A stretch of DNA of 64,000 nucleotides from positions 2,718,194-2,782,193 of the forward strand of contig CM054159.1 in assembly GCA_028751875.1 (NCBI GenBank), in the 5' to 3' direction. The number at the start of each line of letters is the position of its first letter. Positions within the stretch are counted from its first letter, which is position 1. This DNA comes from Rapana venosa (Eukaryota; Mollusca; Gastropoda; Neogastropoda; Muricidae). Both the position numbers and the translations under genes were made by a program. The notes beneath the pieces are model-generated. The model saw only the letters and a program-made list of their open reading frames with translations. It did no database searches and was not told the origin of the DNA. Positions 48,924-61,982 of the stretch are shown in pieces.

Positions 48924-50207
48924 TGAATAGAAAAAAAAGCAGGACTAATTAATTAACAGGTTTCAAGTGTTAATTCAAATTAATCAGATATTTATGGCAT
49001 GAAATAGCACGGTATGGTGCCGAGAAATGCCTATATACACCCAAGGAGTGAGGCAGAGAGAGAATGAGAGTACAAGAAGAAACTGAGGGAAAAAATTTAG
49101 TAGGGAGAGAGAATGACAAACACACAGTGAAACAAAGATTTAACATTGCTGATGGTCTTAACAAATAGTCCTTACAACCATCCCCTCTCAATCATCCACC
49201 ACGTTACAATAGATCTGTGAGACAGTGAAAATTCTTGAGAACGCCCAGAATGATAAGCTGAGAACACTCCAACAGCAGGAACAGCAGACCACCACTCCCT
49301 AACCTTTCTTTCTTCCACTTGCTCGTGCCGCATCCTCAGAGGCATTGAAGTACCTAGGACGGGAACAGCCACCATATAGTTGATTCTGCATAAAAAAGTG
49401 GTGAAGTTTTCCATACGCAAAATTCCTGTGGAGAGTTTCTATGTGAAGTTTCCGTGGAAGAAGGTTTCTGTTTTGAAGATTAACATGAAGTTTTTTGCGT
49501 CAACTCGTGATCCAGGTCACGGTTTGATCCACGCTCGGCTCGGTGTTGTGTCCTTGGAAAGACACTTTACCTCCTATTTTCTACTCCAACCCAGTTACAA
49601 TGTACCACTCAATTGGGGAAGTATCGGGCAAAGACTAGCATCCTGTACAGGGTGTGAAAAACATCAGTTCCTTAACGCTACAATACCGGATAAGCTCCGC
49701 TCTATGGCCTTCGGCTCGAAAGAAACATACTGTCTGTGGTAAAGTTTAATGGTGAAGAAGTTTTCTGTGGAGAAGAGTTGCTTGATGTTTTTCTTTGGTG
49801 AAGTTTTCGTGGTGAAAGTTTTCCATGGTAAGTTTTCTGTGGAGAAGTTTTTGTGGTGAAATTTTCTGTGGTTCATTTGTCCAGGTGAAGTTTACTGTGG
49901 AGAAGATTTTCTGTGATGAAGTTTCCGGAAAAGTTTTTCTGTGGTGAAGATTTCCGTTGACAATTTCGCCGTTTTGTTATTTTCCATGGGTTTTTTGTGT
50001 ATTTTTCCATAGGTCCTGGTGCTGCTTCCGTTGTGTTATTTTTCCATCAATTCCGTTTTCGAAGTGTTTTCTGGAAGTCATTGTCCATGGTGTAGAATTC
50101 TCAACGAGTATTCAGGTGTAGTTTATTTGTATGATTTTTTCTATGGTTATACCTTTCATACCATCATTTGAACCAACTGTGTAAAGTCTTCCATGGCATA
50201 AGTGACC
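48924..50207 (-). repeat. M29: direct module with a foreign SINE in LE
   Basis: SE about 49304-49385; LE about 49396-50207, interrupted at about 49497-49733 by unrelated SINE-like sequence. The purine tract of intron b is shortened. Confidence 0.6.
49497..49733 (+). mobile_element. Second SINE type inserted in the LE of M29
   Basis: Unrelated to the array. It starts near gcgtcaactcgtgatccagg, has a B-box-like GGTTTGATCC and a central stretch gtgtccttggaaagacact of the kind seen in several metazoan SINE families. No clear A box, so the head is truncated or diverged. Borders are judged from where the LE repeat stops and resumes; no convincing target duplication. Its sequence looks undamaged although its neighbours are full of small deletions. 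Confidence 0.6.
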
Positions 50208-51205
50208 TGAATAGAAAAAAGCAGTGCCTATTTAATCTTATAATGTTCAGTGTTCATTCATATTAAGCAGATTTTTAAATGGCATAAATACAATGGTAAT
50301 GGTGCCTTGCGCCATGCTAGATATGCCTAAAGGATTGAAGCAAAAAGAGTTAGAGAGAGACAAAAACAACAAAGAGACAGAAAGAGACAAGGAAGAGAGA
50401 AGACAGTGAAGGGAATGAAGGAGGGAGGGTAGAAGATGACAAACACAAAGGGTGTAGACAAAGACGTACATTCTCTTATGTATAACCACTAGACCACTAT
50501 AAAATAAGAGGAAAAAATACATACACACAGGGAGTGACAAAGACTTTACAGTGACAATGGTCAACACACTAACCGACAAACCACCCCTCTTAATCCCCCA
50601 CATTACAAATAATGATATCAAGAGAGCAAATTCTTTAGATCCTTCTAGAATGTTAACTAGTACACCCAACAGCTGCAACTCAGTCATACCCCTTTTACTT
50701 GTTGGCTTCCACTTGCTTGTCGCATCCTCCGCTTGAAGACCGAGACGAAAACCTCCATCATAGCTTAATTCTTTCTGCACAAAAAAGTGTAATTTTAAAT
50801 TACGTATGTGCACGCACGCACACACACATGCACACTCATCACAGAAACATTACACACACAAGCAACAGAACAGGGGAAACATACAAGCCTGGTGTTAGCG
50901 CATTGTGCATTGCCTTTATGATCTGTGACAGGGTTTACGAATCCCAACAATTTTTTTTCCATGTTTCTGTGCAATAGTACACTCCTCAAAGGTCAGCCCA
51001 AATATCAGAAAAAATCTCCATCACTGAACTAGCATACGATACAAAACCAAAGCAGACATGACAGACCAGATGTGATACTACGTAAAAATAATGACATGAC
51101 ATGACAATAAAAAAAAAGACAAAAAAAAAATACTAGAGTCCTGTAGTTCCTTTCTTTACCTCAAAGAATTTATGTAGAAATGTACTGTGGCTTGCGCCAG
51201 CTATA
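50208..51205 (-). repeat. M30: stub module with duplicated intron b segment
   Basis: Duplicated 'acacacagggagtgacaaag' region at about 50495-50545. SE about 50699-50774, badly eroded. SINE about 50870-51010. LE stub about 51160-51198. Confidence 0.55.
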
Positions 51206-52668
51206 TACCTGCCTGAAGGGAGTGTAAAAAAAAAACCAAAGAGAGAGAGTACCGAAAACAGAAGAAAAGCAAGAGAGACAGAAAGAACAAAGAGAAACTG
51301 AGGAAAAAAAAGATAAGTGAGAGAGAATGAACAAACACACAGGTGAAACAAAGACTTACATTGTGCTATGGTCTATAACAACTAGTCCAACAACCCACCC
51401 CCTCAATCCCCCCACGTTACAAATTATGATCATGAGAAAGTGCAATTCACACTCACTCAAATTGAATGAGGCAAGACATGATACGCTTGAGGAACACCCA
51501 ACACAGCAACAACAGACACAAACCCTCTGACCTTTCTGTTGCGTCCACTTGCCCCGTGCCACATCCGCAGGATTGAAGTACCTAGGACGGGAACAGCTCC
51601 ATGACAGCGTATTCGCGCACTAATAAGGTCACATGAAGATTACGTATGTGCACACATCAAACAAAAAAAACATGCCCACACACTTGCACCGCAACGCACA
51701 CCGCCCACAAGCACTAACAGGGGAAACTATACAAGCCTGGTGGTTAGGCATTGTGCATTGCCCTCATGATCGGGTGACAGTTCGAATCCCACCAAGGATT
51801 TTCTTTGTTTCTGTGGCTACTTGCTCTCCCAAAGAGTGCTCCCAAATATCCAGTAGAAATAGCTTGTCCCACTGAATGTAGCATACGAACCAAACCAAAG
51901 CAGACCAGAGCAACCAGATGAATGACTAGTACATTGAATGAGCAAGACATACAATTAAAAGAAAGACAGAAAAAAAAATAAAAAGATCCTGTATTCCTCC
52001 TTACCGAATAAAATTTAGTAAAATCTACTGTGGCTTTACTGTACTCAGTCTCAAAATGGGTGTCTTGACTGCGGTTGTCTTCTACAATACTTTTTTCTGC
52101 GACAGTCTTTCAAGACGGAGTTTTCTGTGGGGAATGGTTGTGTGGTGAAGTTTTCCTTTGTTAAATTCCTAGGAAAGTGGTCTGTATGAAGTTTCCCGTG
52201 TAGAAGTTTTTTCTGGTTAAATTTCCTCAATTTTTCTTGGGGAAGCTTCGGTGGGTGAATTTTTTTCTGTGTGAAGTTTTCTGTGGAGAAGTTTTTGTGG
52301 GAAGTTTTCTGTGGTGAAATTTTCCATGTGTAGTTCTTTTTGTGAAGTGTTTCTGTGGAGAATTTTTCGTGATAAGTTCCTTGAAGAAGTTTTTCTGTGT
52401 GATTTATTCCCTGTAGTGTCTTTTTCCAGGTGTTTTGTTGTGTTTTTCCGTAGGTTCCCTGTCTGTCTTCCTTGGTTGAGTTTCTGTCATTCATTTCTGC
52501 ATGTTTCTGTGATCATTTGCCCCTGGTGTATAATCTGCAACGTAGTATTTAGCGTAGTATATCGGTGTGTAGTTTTCTGTGATGATTTTCTGTTATGATG
52601 TTTTCTGTGGTGTAGCCTTACCTACCAGCACTGAACAACTGTGTAGTTTTTTCCTGCCATAGAGGAGC
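51206..52668 (-). repeat. M31: full module, alpha
   Basis: SE about 51532-51613, SINE about 51718-51860, LE about 52005-52668. First of the eight strictly alternating modules that run to M38. Confidence 0.6.
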
Positions 52669-54188
52669 CTGGAATAAAAAAACAAAGGCAGTGGCCCTAA
52701 TTAATTAACATGTTCAGTGTTAATTCAAATTATTTCACCAATTTTTATGGCATGAAATAGCACGGATTGTAGCCTGTGCAATGCTATATACTGCCAAGGA
52801 GAGAGGCAAAGAAGAGAGAGAGAAAGAAAAACAATAGCAATAGAGATAGAAAGAGACATAAGAAAACGAGAAAAAAGATAGGAGGGAAGAAATGACAAAC
52901 ACACAGGGTGAACAAAACTACATTTGCTTATTGGTCTAACAACGACCAAACAACCGACCCCTCTCAACGCCCCCACGTTACAAAGTAGTGATCAGTGTAC
53001 AGTGAAAATTCTGCAGAAGCTAAACTCCTAGAATGTTACGCTGGATAACCATCAGCAACACTTCCTCTTACATTTTCTGTGCTTCCTCTTGCTCGTGCGC
53101 ATCTCATCATGAAGTGACCTAGGACGGAAACACCGCCATGTACTGATCTGCACTAAAAATGAGATTTTTAATTACGCATTGTGCACGCTCGCACACCACA
53201 ATCACCTCACTCACAACACAAGCCAGACAGGGGGAACAAAGAGCCTTGTAAGAGAATGTGCATTGCCTCATATCTATGACAGTTTGAATCCCATCAAGGA
53301 TTGTTCCTTGTTCTCAACTTCTCTTCAAAAAGTCAGTCAAATATTAGTAGAAAATCATAGTCACGGAACATAAGCATATGAGACATAAGCAAACCCAACC
53401 CAGACTAATAATAAACAAAAGGATTGAGCAAGACACAACAATAAAAAGGAAGCAGAAAAAGATATCTAATGAGCCTAGTGTCTCTTCTTTACCTTAAAAT
53501 GTATAAAATCGGAGTGCATGTCTTACGTCAAGCTTGCACACTGGTATATCTTGCTGCGGTTTGTCTCTATAGAGACTTTTCTCTGTTACAGTCTTCAAGA
53601 CGTAGTTTTCGTCGTAATTTGGTGTGTGAAGTTTTCCTTGGTGAAATTTCTTTGAGAAGTTTTTCTGGTGAAGTTTCGTGAAGAAGTTTCTGTTTGGAAG
53701 ATACCATGAGGTTTCTGTTAAAGTTATGTGAAGAAATTTTCTGTGGTGAAAATTCCTTGAAATTCTTTAGTAAGTTTTCTTAGTGAAATTTTCTGTGTAA
53801 AGTTTTAGTTGGATAAGTATTTGTGTGAAGTTTTTCATGGGAAGTTTTCCTGAGAAGTTTTTTCTGGGAGAAGTTTGCTGTATAATTTAACTTGAAGTAT
53901 ATCTGTGGTGAGATTTCCCGTGACTTTTCTGGGTGTATTTTCTGTGATTTTCCGTGTCAGGTTCCATGGTGATTTTGTGTTTTTTCTGAGTGTCCCTTGT
54001 GCTCTTCTGTTGTTGATTTTCGTCGTGTCATTTTTCTGCAGTTTTTTCGGTGAGGTCTTTTCTTGTGTTGATATTCTGCAACGTAATTTCAGCGTAGTAT
54101 TTTTGGGTATAGTTTCTTGATCATGTTTTCTGTGGTTAGCCTTTCATACCATCACGAAACAACTGGTTATCTTCCATGCATAATGAGC
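52669..54188 (-). repeat. M32: full module, beta
   Basis: SE about 53072-53147, SINE about 53229-53345 (shortened), LE about 53493-54188. Small deletions occur throughout. Confidence 0.6.
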
Positions 54189-55675
54189 CTGGTAGAGAAA
54201 AAACAGTACCTAAATTAATTGACAGTTCATGTTAATTCAAATTAATCAATTTATCTGACATAAATAGCATGGTATTCTGCCTGAGCATGCAAAATAATGT
54301 CTAAGGAGAGAGGCAAAAGAAAGAAAGAGAGTAAGAGAGAACAAAAACTCAAGAGCAAGAGGGACAGAAAAGAACAAAGAAAAACTGAGAAAAAAAAGAT
54401 AGAGGGAAGAAGAATACAAACACACAGGTGAAACAAAACTTTACATTATGCATAATGGTCTAACACTAGTCCTACAACCGAACCCTCTAAATCCCTCCCA
54501 CTTACAAAGTAATGATCATGAGATAGCAACTTCACGCTCACTCAAATGAATGAGCAAGACATATAACGAGAACACCCAACACACTACACAAACACACACT
54601 CCTCTTAACCTTCTGTTCTTCCACTGCTCGTGCCGCATCCTCGGCATTGAATACATAGACGGGACAGCCTCCATATAGCGTGATCTGCACAAAAAATCAC
54701 TTTTAAATTTCGTATGTCACACAGGCAACGCACACACATGCACGCCACAAACTCCCACAAGCACTAAAAAAAACAGACAAGTCCTGTTAGTGCTTTGTGC
54801 CTTGCCCCAGATCTTGATCAGGGTCGAATCCCACCAAGAATTTTCTTTGTTCTTGTGGCAACTTGCTCTCCTCAAAGAGTGCAGCCCAAATATCCAAGAA
54901 ATATCTGCTTCACTGAATGGACATACGAGACAAACCAAAGCTGACCAGAGCAACCAAGGAAATGACTAGTAAAATTGAAGGAGCATGATCATGACAATTA
55001 AATGAAAACGAAAACAAAAAATGTAATAGAGTCCTGTATTCCTTTCTTTACCTGAAAAAATTAGTAGAAATTGACTGTGGCTTATCTTGTACTCAATCTT
55101 GCACAGGATGTGAATTGACTGCTGTTTCATCTACAGATTACTTTGTTCTCTAGTCTTTAAGACTAGTTTCCTGTGTGAAGTTTTGTGTGAAGTTTTCCGT
55201 TGTAAATTTCCTGGAGAAGTGGTCTGTGTAAGTTTCCGTGAAAAATGTTTTCTGGGTGAAGATTCCTCGAGGTTCTTTGGTGAAGCTTTCTGTGTGAATT
55301 TTTTCTGTGGTGAAGTTTTCTTGAGAAGTGTTGGGTGTGAATTTTTTCGTGGTGAATTTTCCATGTGTATTTTGGTAAGTTTCTGAGAATTTCTTGATGA
55401 AGTTCCGTGAAATGTTTTTCTTGTGAAGTTTTTCCCATAATTCATTTCCATGTGATTTTGTGTATTTTCCAGAAGGTTTCCCTGGTGCTGCTTCCTTGGT
55501 GTTGAGTTCTGTCCATTCATGTTTCTGCAGTGTTTCTGTGATTCATTTTTCATGGAGTATAATCTGCAACGTAGTTTTAGCATATATTCTTGGTGTATTT
55601 TCTGTGATGATGTTTTTCTGGTAGCCCTTTCATATCATCACGAACCCAACGTGTAGGTGTTCCGTGCTGAAGAGC
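54189..55675 (-). repeat. M33: full module, alpha
   Basis: SE about 54610-54684, SINE about 54765-54900, LE about 55052-55675. Alpha-type intron b segment near 54531. Confidence 0.6.
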
Positions 55676-57380
55676 CTGAATAAAAAAAAAAACATGCCTA
55701 ATTATTTAACATGTTTCATTTTAATTCAAATTATTCACATTTTATGGACAAGAAATCACGGTATTGTGCAGACAATCTAAAATAATGCCCAAGAGAAGCA
55801 AAGAGAAAGAGAGATAAAATAAAAACAAGAGCAATTAGAGACAGAAAAGACAAAGAGAGAAACCTGAGGAGAAAAAAATAGGAGAAGAGAAACAACACAC
55901 AGGTTGAAACAATGAACTTACATTTGTGCTATGGTCAACAACTAGCCTAACACCCACCCTCTCTCAAGCCCCCAAAATTACAAAGTATGATCAGTGAGAC
56001 AGTGAAAATTCTTCAGAACTCCCAAAGGTTAACTGAGAATAACCATCAGCAACAACAACACACCCTCTTCCGTTCTGTGTCTGCCACTGCTCTGCCCATC
56101 CTCAGGCATGAAGAACCTAGGACGGGAACAGCCTCCATGATAGCTTGATTCCACAAAAAAGTGAATTTTTAATTATTACGCATGCCGCACCACACGCACA
56201 ATCACCTCACTCACACAAAAAACACAAGCACAGACAGGGAACAACAACCTGTGTAAAGCATGTGCATTGGCCCAATGACATGACAGGGGTTTCGAAAACC
56301 CAGTCAAAGTTTTCTTTCTTCTTGTGGCAACTCTCTCCTCCAAAAGTGCAGTCAAATAATAGTAGAAAATCTTAACACTGAACTAGCATATGAACAAGAC
56401 CAAACCAAACCAACTAGATAATGAGAAGGCAAAGAATGAGCAAGACACTACAAGTAAAAGGAAAGACAAAAAAGATATCTAATTGAGTCTGAAGCTCTTC
56501 TTTACCTGAAAGAATTAGTAGATATCGACCTGTGGCTTGAACTGTACGTCAAGTCTTACACAGCATGGGTTAATTGACGCGTTGTCTGCTAGAGGTTACT
56601 TTTGCTCTTTACAGTCTTCAACTATTTTCGTGTGAATGGTTGTTTAAGTTCCCTTTGTGTAATTTCCTGTGGAGTATGGTTTGCTGTGGTAAGTTTTTCC
56701 CATGAGACGTTTTCTGTTGTGAAGAGTAACATAGGTTTTCTAGGTAAAGTATATGTAAGAAGTTTTCTGTGGTGAAAATTTCCTTAAGTGTTCTTTAGTG
56801 AATTTTTCTTAGTGAAGATTTTCGGTAAAGGTTTGATTGATAATATTTTGTGTGAAGTGTTTATGTGAAGTTTCTGTGAATTTTCTGTGAAATTTTCTTG
56901 ATGAATTTCCGTTAGATATCTGTGTTGAAGATTTTCCGTGACGTTTCTGTGTAAGATTTCTGTGTGATGTTTTCCGTAGATTTTTTTGTCATTTTCCATG
57001 TGATTTTTGTGGTGTAGTTTTCTGTAGTTTCCTGTGCTGTCTTCTGGGTGTTATTTTCGTCATGTATTTTTTCTCTGCAGTGTGTCTCTATGGAGACCAT
57101 TTTCCATGGTGTAATTCGCAACGTAATTTTCATGTGTCGTCCCCAGGTGAATCTTTGGTTAGTTTCCAGTAATTTCCTTGCGTCTTCAGTGGTGTTGATT
57201 TTCCTACATGTCATTATTCTGCATGGTTCTTGGAGTCCATTTTCCATGGTTAGATTCCTGCAACCGTAATTTTCTCATAGTATTCTGTGTATAGTTTTCT
57301 GTGATCATTTTTCTGTGGTGTAGCCTTCTCATACCATCACTGAAACCAACTGGTGTAGATCTTCCATGGCATAAGTGAGC
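55676..57380 (-). repeat. M34: full module, beta, with internal LE duplication
   Basis: SE about 56071-56150, SINE about 56233-56370, LE about 56506-57380. The acceptor-proximal part of the LE is present twice (about 56995-57133 and 57137-57280), each with the 'ccattttccatggt' and 'ctgcaacgta'-like landmarks. The two copies differ, so the duplication is not recent or the base calls are poor. Confidence 0.6.
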
Positions 57381-58906
57381 CTGGAATAGAAAAAAAGCAG
57401 TACCTAATTCATTGGACAGTTCAGGTTTAATTCAAATAATCCGATTTTTCTGACATAAAATACATGTATTCGCCTGAAGCAATGGCAATAATGTCCAAGG
57501 AAGAAGGCAAAAGAGAAGAGAGTAAGAAGAGAGACAAAAAACAAGAGCATAGAGGGACAGAAAAGACAAAGAAAAACTGAGGGAAAAAAGATAGGAGTGG
57601 AAGAAATGACAAACACACAGTGAACATGACTTACATGTGCGATGTCTACAACTATCCATACAACCCAACCCTCTCAATCCCCCCACTTACAAATATGATC
57701 AGTGAGATAGGCAAATTCACGCTCACTCAAATGAATGAGCATAGACATGATAAGCTGAGAACACCCAACAGCAGCACAACAGACGACACACATCCTCTTA
57801 CCTTCTGTGCTTCCACGGGCTCGTAGCCGCATCCGCAACATTTATGTACTAGACGGAACACCCCCATATAGCTTGATTCTGCACAAAAAAGTCACATTTG
57901 AAATTACGTATGTCACGACACGGCACGCACACACATCACGCATCACAGCTCACCAACAAGCACTAACAAGGAATAGACAAGCCTGGTGGTAAGAGCATTG
58001 GGCAATTGCCCTTATGATGTGGTGACAAGGTTCGAATCCCAGCCAGGTTGTTCTTTGTTCTTGTGCAACTTGCCTCCTCAAAAGGCAGCCCAAATATCCT
58101 GTAGAAATATCTGCTGTACAACTTGATGTAACATACAACAAGACCCAACAGCAACAAGCAGACCAGATGAAAAGACAGGTAAATGAATGAGTCAAGACAT
58201 AACAATGAAAAGGAATGACAGAAAAAAAATATAATAGAGTACATAGTCCGTTCTTTACCTGAAAGAATTTAGTAGAAATGTACTGTGGCTGACTGTACGT
58301 CAAGTCTTCACAATGCGTGACTTGACTGCTGTTGTCTCTAAAGGATACGTTTGTTCGTGCACATCGTGCAAACGTAGTTGTTGCTTGGGATGTTTGGGTG
58401 GTAAGTTTTTTCTTGTGCAATTCCGGTGGAAATTTTCTGTAGTGAAGTTTCCGAGAAGTTTTTCTGTGTGAGAGTTCATCCAGTTTTCTTTGGTGAAGCT
58501 TCTGTGGTAATTGTTTCTGTGGTGAAGTTTTCTGTGAGAATGTTTTTGTGGTGAAATTTTTTTCTTGGTAAAGTTTTCCATGGTGAGTTTTTGTGAAGTT
58601 TCTTGGAGAAAAAGTTGTCCTGTGAGGAATTCCTTATGAAGTTTTTCTGTGGAAGTTTTCCCCGTATGTCATTTACCCAATGGTTTTTGTGTAGTGTTTT
58701 TCCGTATTTTCCCTGTGCTTCCTCCGTGGTGTTTATTTCTGTCATGTGTCATTTCTGCACAGTTTTCCTGGGAGTCAAGTTTCCTTGTGTAATCTAACGT
58801 AGTATTTACGTAGTATTCCTTGGGTAGTTTCTGTGATGATGTTGTCTGTGTGTACCTTTCATAGCTCACTGAACCAACGGTGTAGGGTTTCCGGCCATGA
58901 GAGAAC
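57381..58906 (-). repeat. M35: full module, alpha
   Basis: SE about 57802-57878, SINE about 57965-58110, LE about 58259-58906. Alpha-type intron b segment near 57717. Confidence 0.6.
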
Positions 58907-60376
58907 CTGAATAGAAATAAAAGCAGTGCCTAATTAATGAACATGTTCATGTTAATTCAAATTATTCACAGTTTATGGCACGAAATACACGTATTTGCCG
59001 GACAATGCTAATACTGCCCAAAAGTACAATAGAAATAGTAAGAGAAAAACAAGACAAGAAGACAGAAAGAATCAAAGAGAGAAACTGAGGAGAAAAAAAT
59101 ACGAGGGAAAGAATACAAACACACAGGTAAACAAAGACCTACTTTGCTTATGTCTAACAACTAGCCTAACATCCACCGCCCTGAATCCTCCCCAAATTAC
59201 AAAGATGATCATTGACAGTGAAAATTCTTCAGAACTCCCAAAGTTAACTGAGATAATCCAACACAACAACAACACACCCTCTTACTTTTTGGTGCTTCTC
59301 TTGCTCGTCCGCATCCTCACAATTAATACCTAGGACGGAACACCTCCAGATTGCTGAATTCTGCACATAAAAGTGAAATTTTTTAATTACGAATGTGCAC
59401 AACGCACACCACATGCACGCTCACTCAACACACACAAGCACAGACAAGTGGACAAAGAATAGCCCTGGTGTAAACATTGTGCTGGCCCTCATGATCTATG
59501 ACAGTTCGAATCCCAGTCAGGAGTAATTCTTTCCTTCTGAGTGCAACTTTAATCTCTCCTCATAAATGCAGTCAAATATTAGGAAAAATCTTATCACTGG
59601 TACAAGCATATGAACCAAACCAAACCAAACCAACTAATGACATAAAGCAAAAAAGTGACAAGACACAACAAGTAGATGGAAAGAACAGAAAAAAGAGATC
59701 TAAATCCGGTATTCTCTCTTTACTAAAAATTATAAAATCTGACTGTGGCTACTGTACGTCACGTCGTCACACATGTACTTAACTGCTTTGTCATCTACAA
59801 GACTTTTCGCTGTTACAGTCTTCAAGACTAGTTTTCTTGTGGTAATGTTGTGGTGGTGAAGTTTTCCTTTGTGAATATCCTTTGGAAAGTGTCTGTGAAT
59901 TTCCATGAAAAGTTCTGTGTGAAGATTACCATAGTTTTCGTGGTAAATTGATTAAAAGTTCTGTGGTGAAATTTCTGAAGTTTTCTTTATGAATGTTCTG
60001 TAGTGAAGCATTTCCTTTGGTAAAGTATCATGTTGGATAAGTATTTGTGTGAATTTTTCATGTGAATTTCTGTGAGAAGTATTCTGTGATGAATTTCTGA
60101 AGTATATCTTGAAGATTTTCTGTGGTGAAGTTTTCGTAGTTCATTTGGTCCATGGTGATTTTGTTTAGTTTGCCGTAGGGTTCCCTGTCTGTCTCTGTGT
60201 GTTGATTTTCCTCATTCATTTTCTGCAGTTTTTCTGTGGATCATTTTCCATGTGTAAATTTTTCAACGTAATTTTCACTAGTATTTCTTTATAGTTTTCT
60301 GTGATGATGTGTTCTGTGTAAGCCTTTCATACCATCACTGAACAACTGTGTAGTCCTTCCAGGCATAAGTTCGAGC
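58907..60376 (-). repeat. M36: full module, beta
   Basis: SE about 59286-59360, SINE about 59446-59590, LE about 59724-60376. Sequence becomes clean again at about 60430, just past this module. Confidence 0.6.
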
Positions 60377-61982
60377 CTGAATAGAAAAAAAGCAGTTAAC
60401 TAATTAAATTGACATGTCAGTGTTAATTCAAAGAATCAGATTTTTTGTTATAAAATACATATGATTTTGCCTAAGCAATGCTATATAATGTCCAAGGAGA
60501 GAGGCAAAGAGAGAAAGAGAGTAAGAGAGAGACAAAAACAAGAGCAAGAGGGACACAAAGAGACAAAGAGAGAAACTGAGGGAAAAAAAGATAGGGTGGG
60601 AGAGAAAATGACAAATACACAGGGTGAAACAAAGACTTACATTGTGCGTATGGTCTAACAATTAGGCCAACAACCCACCCCTCTCAATCCCCCCACGTTA
60701 CAAAGTATGATCAGTGAGATAGTGCAAATTCACACTCTCTCCAATGAATGAGGCAAGACATGATAAGCTGAGGAACAACCAACAGCAGCAACAGCAGACA
60801 CACACTCCTCTTACCTTTCTGTGTGCTTCCACTTGCTCGTGCTGCATCCTCAGGCATTGAAGTACCTAGGACGGGAACAGCCTCCATGATAGCTTGATTC
60901 TGCACAAAAAAGTCACATTTGAAATTACATATGTGCACACACGCACACACACACATGCACGCTCACGCACACCAACAAGCACTAACAGGGGGAACAGATA
61001 AGCCTGGTGGTTAGTGCATTGTGCATTGCCCTCATGATCTGGTGACAGGGGTTCGAATCCCAGCCAAGGGAAGTATTCTTTGTTCTTGTGGCAACTTGCT
61101 CTCCTCAAAGAGTGCAGCCCAAATATCCAGTAGAAATATCTGCTGTCACTGAATGTAGCATACGAGACAAGACCAAAGCAGACCAGAGCAGACCAGATGA
61201 GATGACTAGGGAAATTGAATGAGGCAAGACATGACAATTAAAAGGAAAGACAGAAAAAAAAATATAATAAGAGTCCTGTAGTTCCTTTCTTTACCTGAAA
61301 GAATTTAGTAGAAATCTGACTGTGGCTTGACTGGTACGTCTAGTCTTGTACAGCATGGGTGACTTGACTGCTGTTGTCTTCTACTGGATACTTTTCTCTG
61401 CTACAGTCTTTTAACACGTAGTTTTCTGTGGTGAATTTTTGTGTGGTGAAGTTTTCCTTTGTGAAATTTCGTGTGGAGAAGTTTTCTGTAGTGAAATTTC
61501 CGTGAAGAAGTTTTTCTGTGGTGAAGATTTCCTCGGAAGTTTTCTTTGGTGAAGCTTTCTGTGGTGAATTTTTTCTGTGGTGAAGTTTTCTGTGGAGAAG
61601 TGTTTTGTGGTGAATTTTTTCTGTGGTAAAGTTTTCCATGGTGTAGTTTTTTGTGAAGTTTTCTGTTGAGAAGTTTTCTGTGATGAAGTTTCCTTGAAGA
61701 AGTTTTTCTGTGGTGAAGTTTTCCATAGTGTCATTTTCCATGGTGTTTTTTGTTGGTAGTTTTCCGTAGGTTTCCTGGTGCTGTCTTCCGTGGTTGTTTT
61801 TTCCGTCATGTCATTTTCTGCAGTGTTTTCTGTGGAGTCATTTTCCATGGTGTAGTAATCTGCAACGTAGTATTTAGCGTAGTATTCTGTGGTGTAGTTT
61901 TCTGTGATGATGTTTTCTGTGGTGTAGCCTTTCATATCATCACTGAACCAACTGGTGTAGTGTTCCGTGCCATGAGAGGAGC
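60377..61982 (-). repeat. M37: full module, alpha, clean
   Basis: SE 60815-60899 is open. SINE about 60986-61130. LE 61295-61982. The donor-side frame is stopped by a TAG at 61340 where other copies have TTG. The acceptor-side frame is open for 174 codons (61935-61411). Useful as the alpha reference copy. Confidence 0.8.
61295..61982 (-). pseudogene. Alpha-type LE reference copy, interrupted
   Basis: The acceptor end opens after CTATTCCAG with a segment of W, Y, D and T residues (SWFSDxMKGY-like in sister copies). A Y/E/N-rich stretch, the repeat zone and the C-terminal block follow. The acceptor-side frame (61935-61411) and the donor-side frame (61741-61340) overlap through the repeat zone but differ, and the second meets TAG at 61340. 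Alpha copies share 'tccttggaagttttctttgg' or close variants near the donor side. Confidence 0.5.

Noticed and set aside
49497..49733. A host exon or promoter inside M29
   Set aside because: It interrupts the LE repeat abruptly, is absent from all other modules and has SINE-like features.
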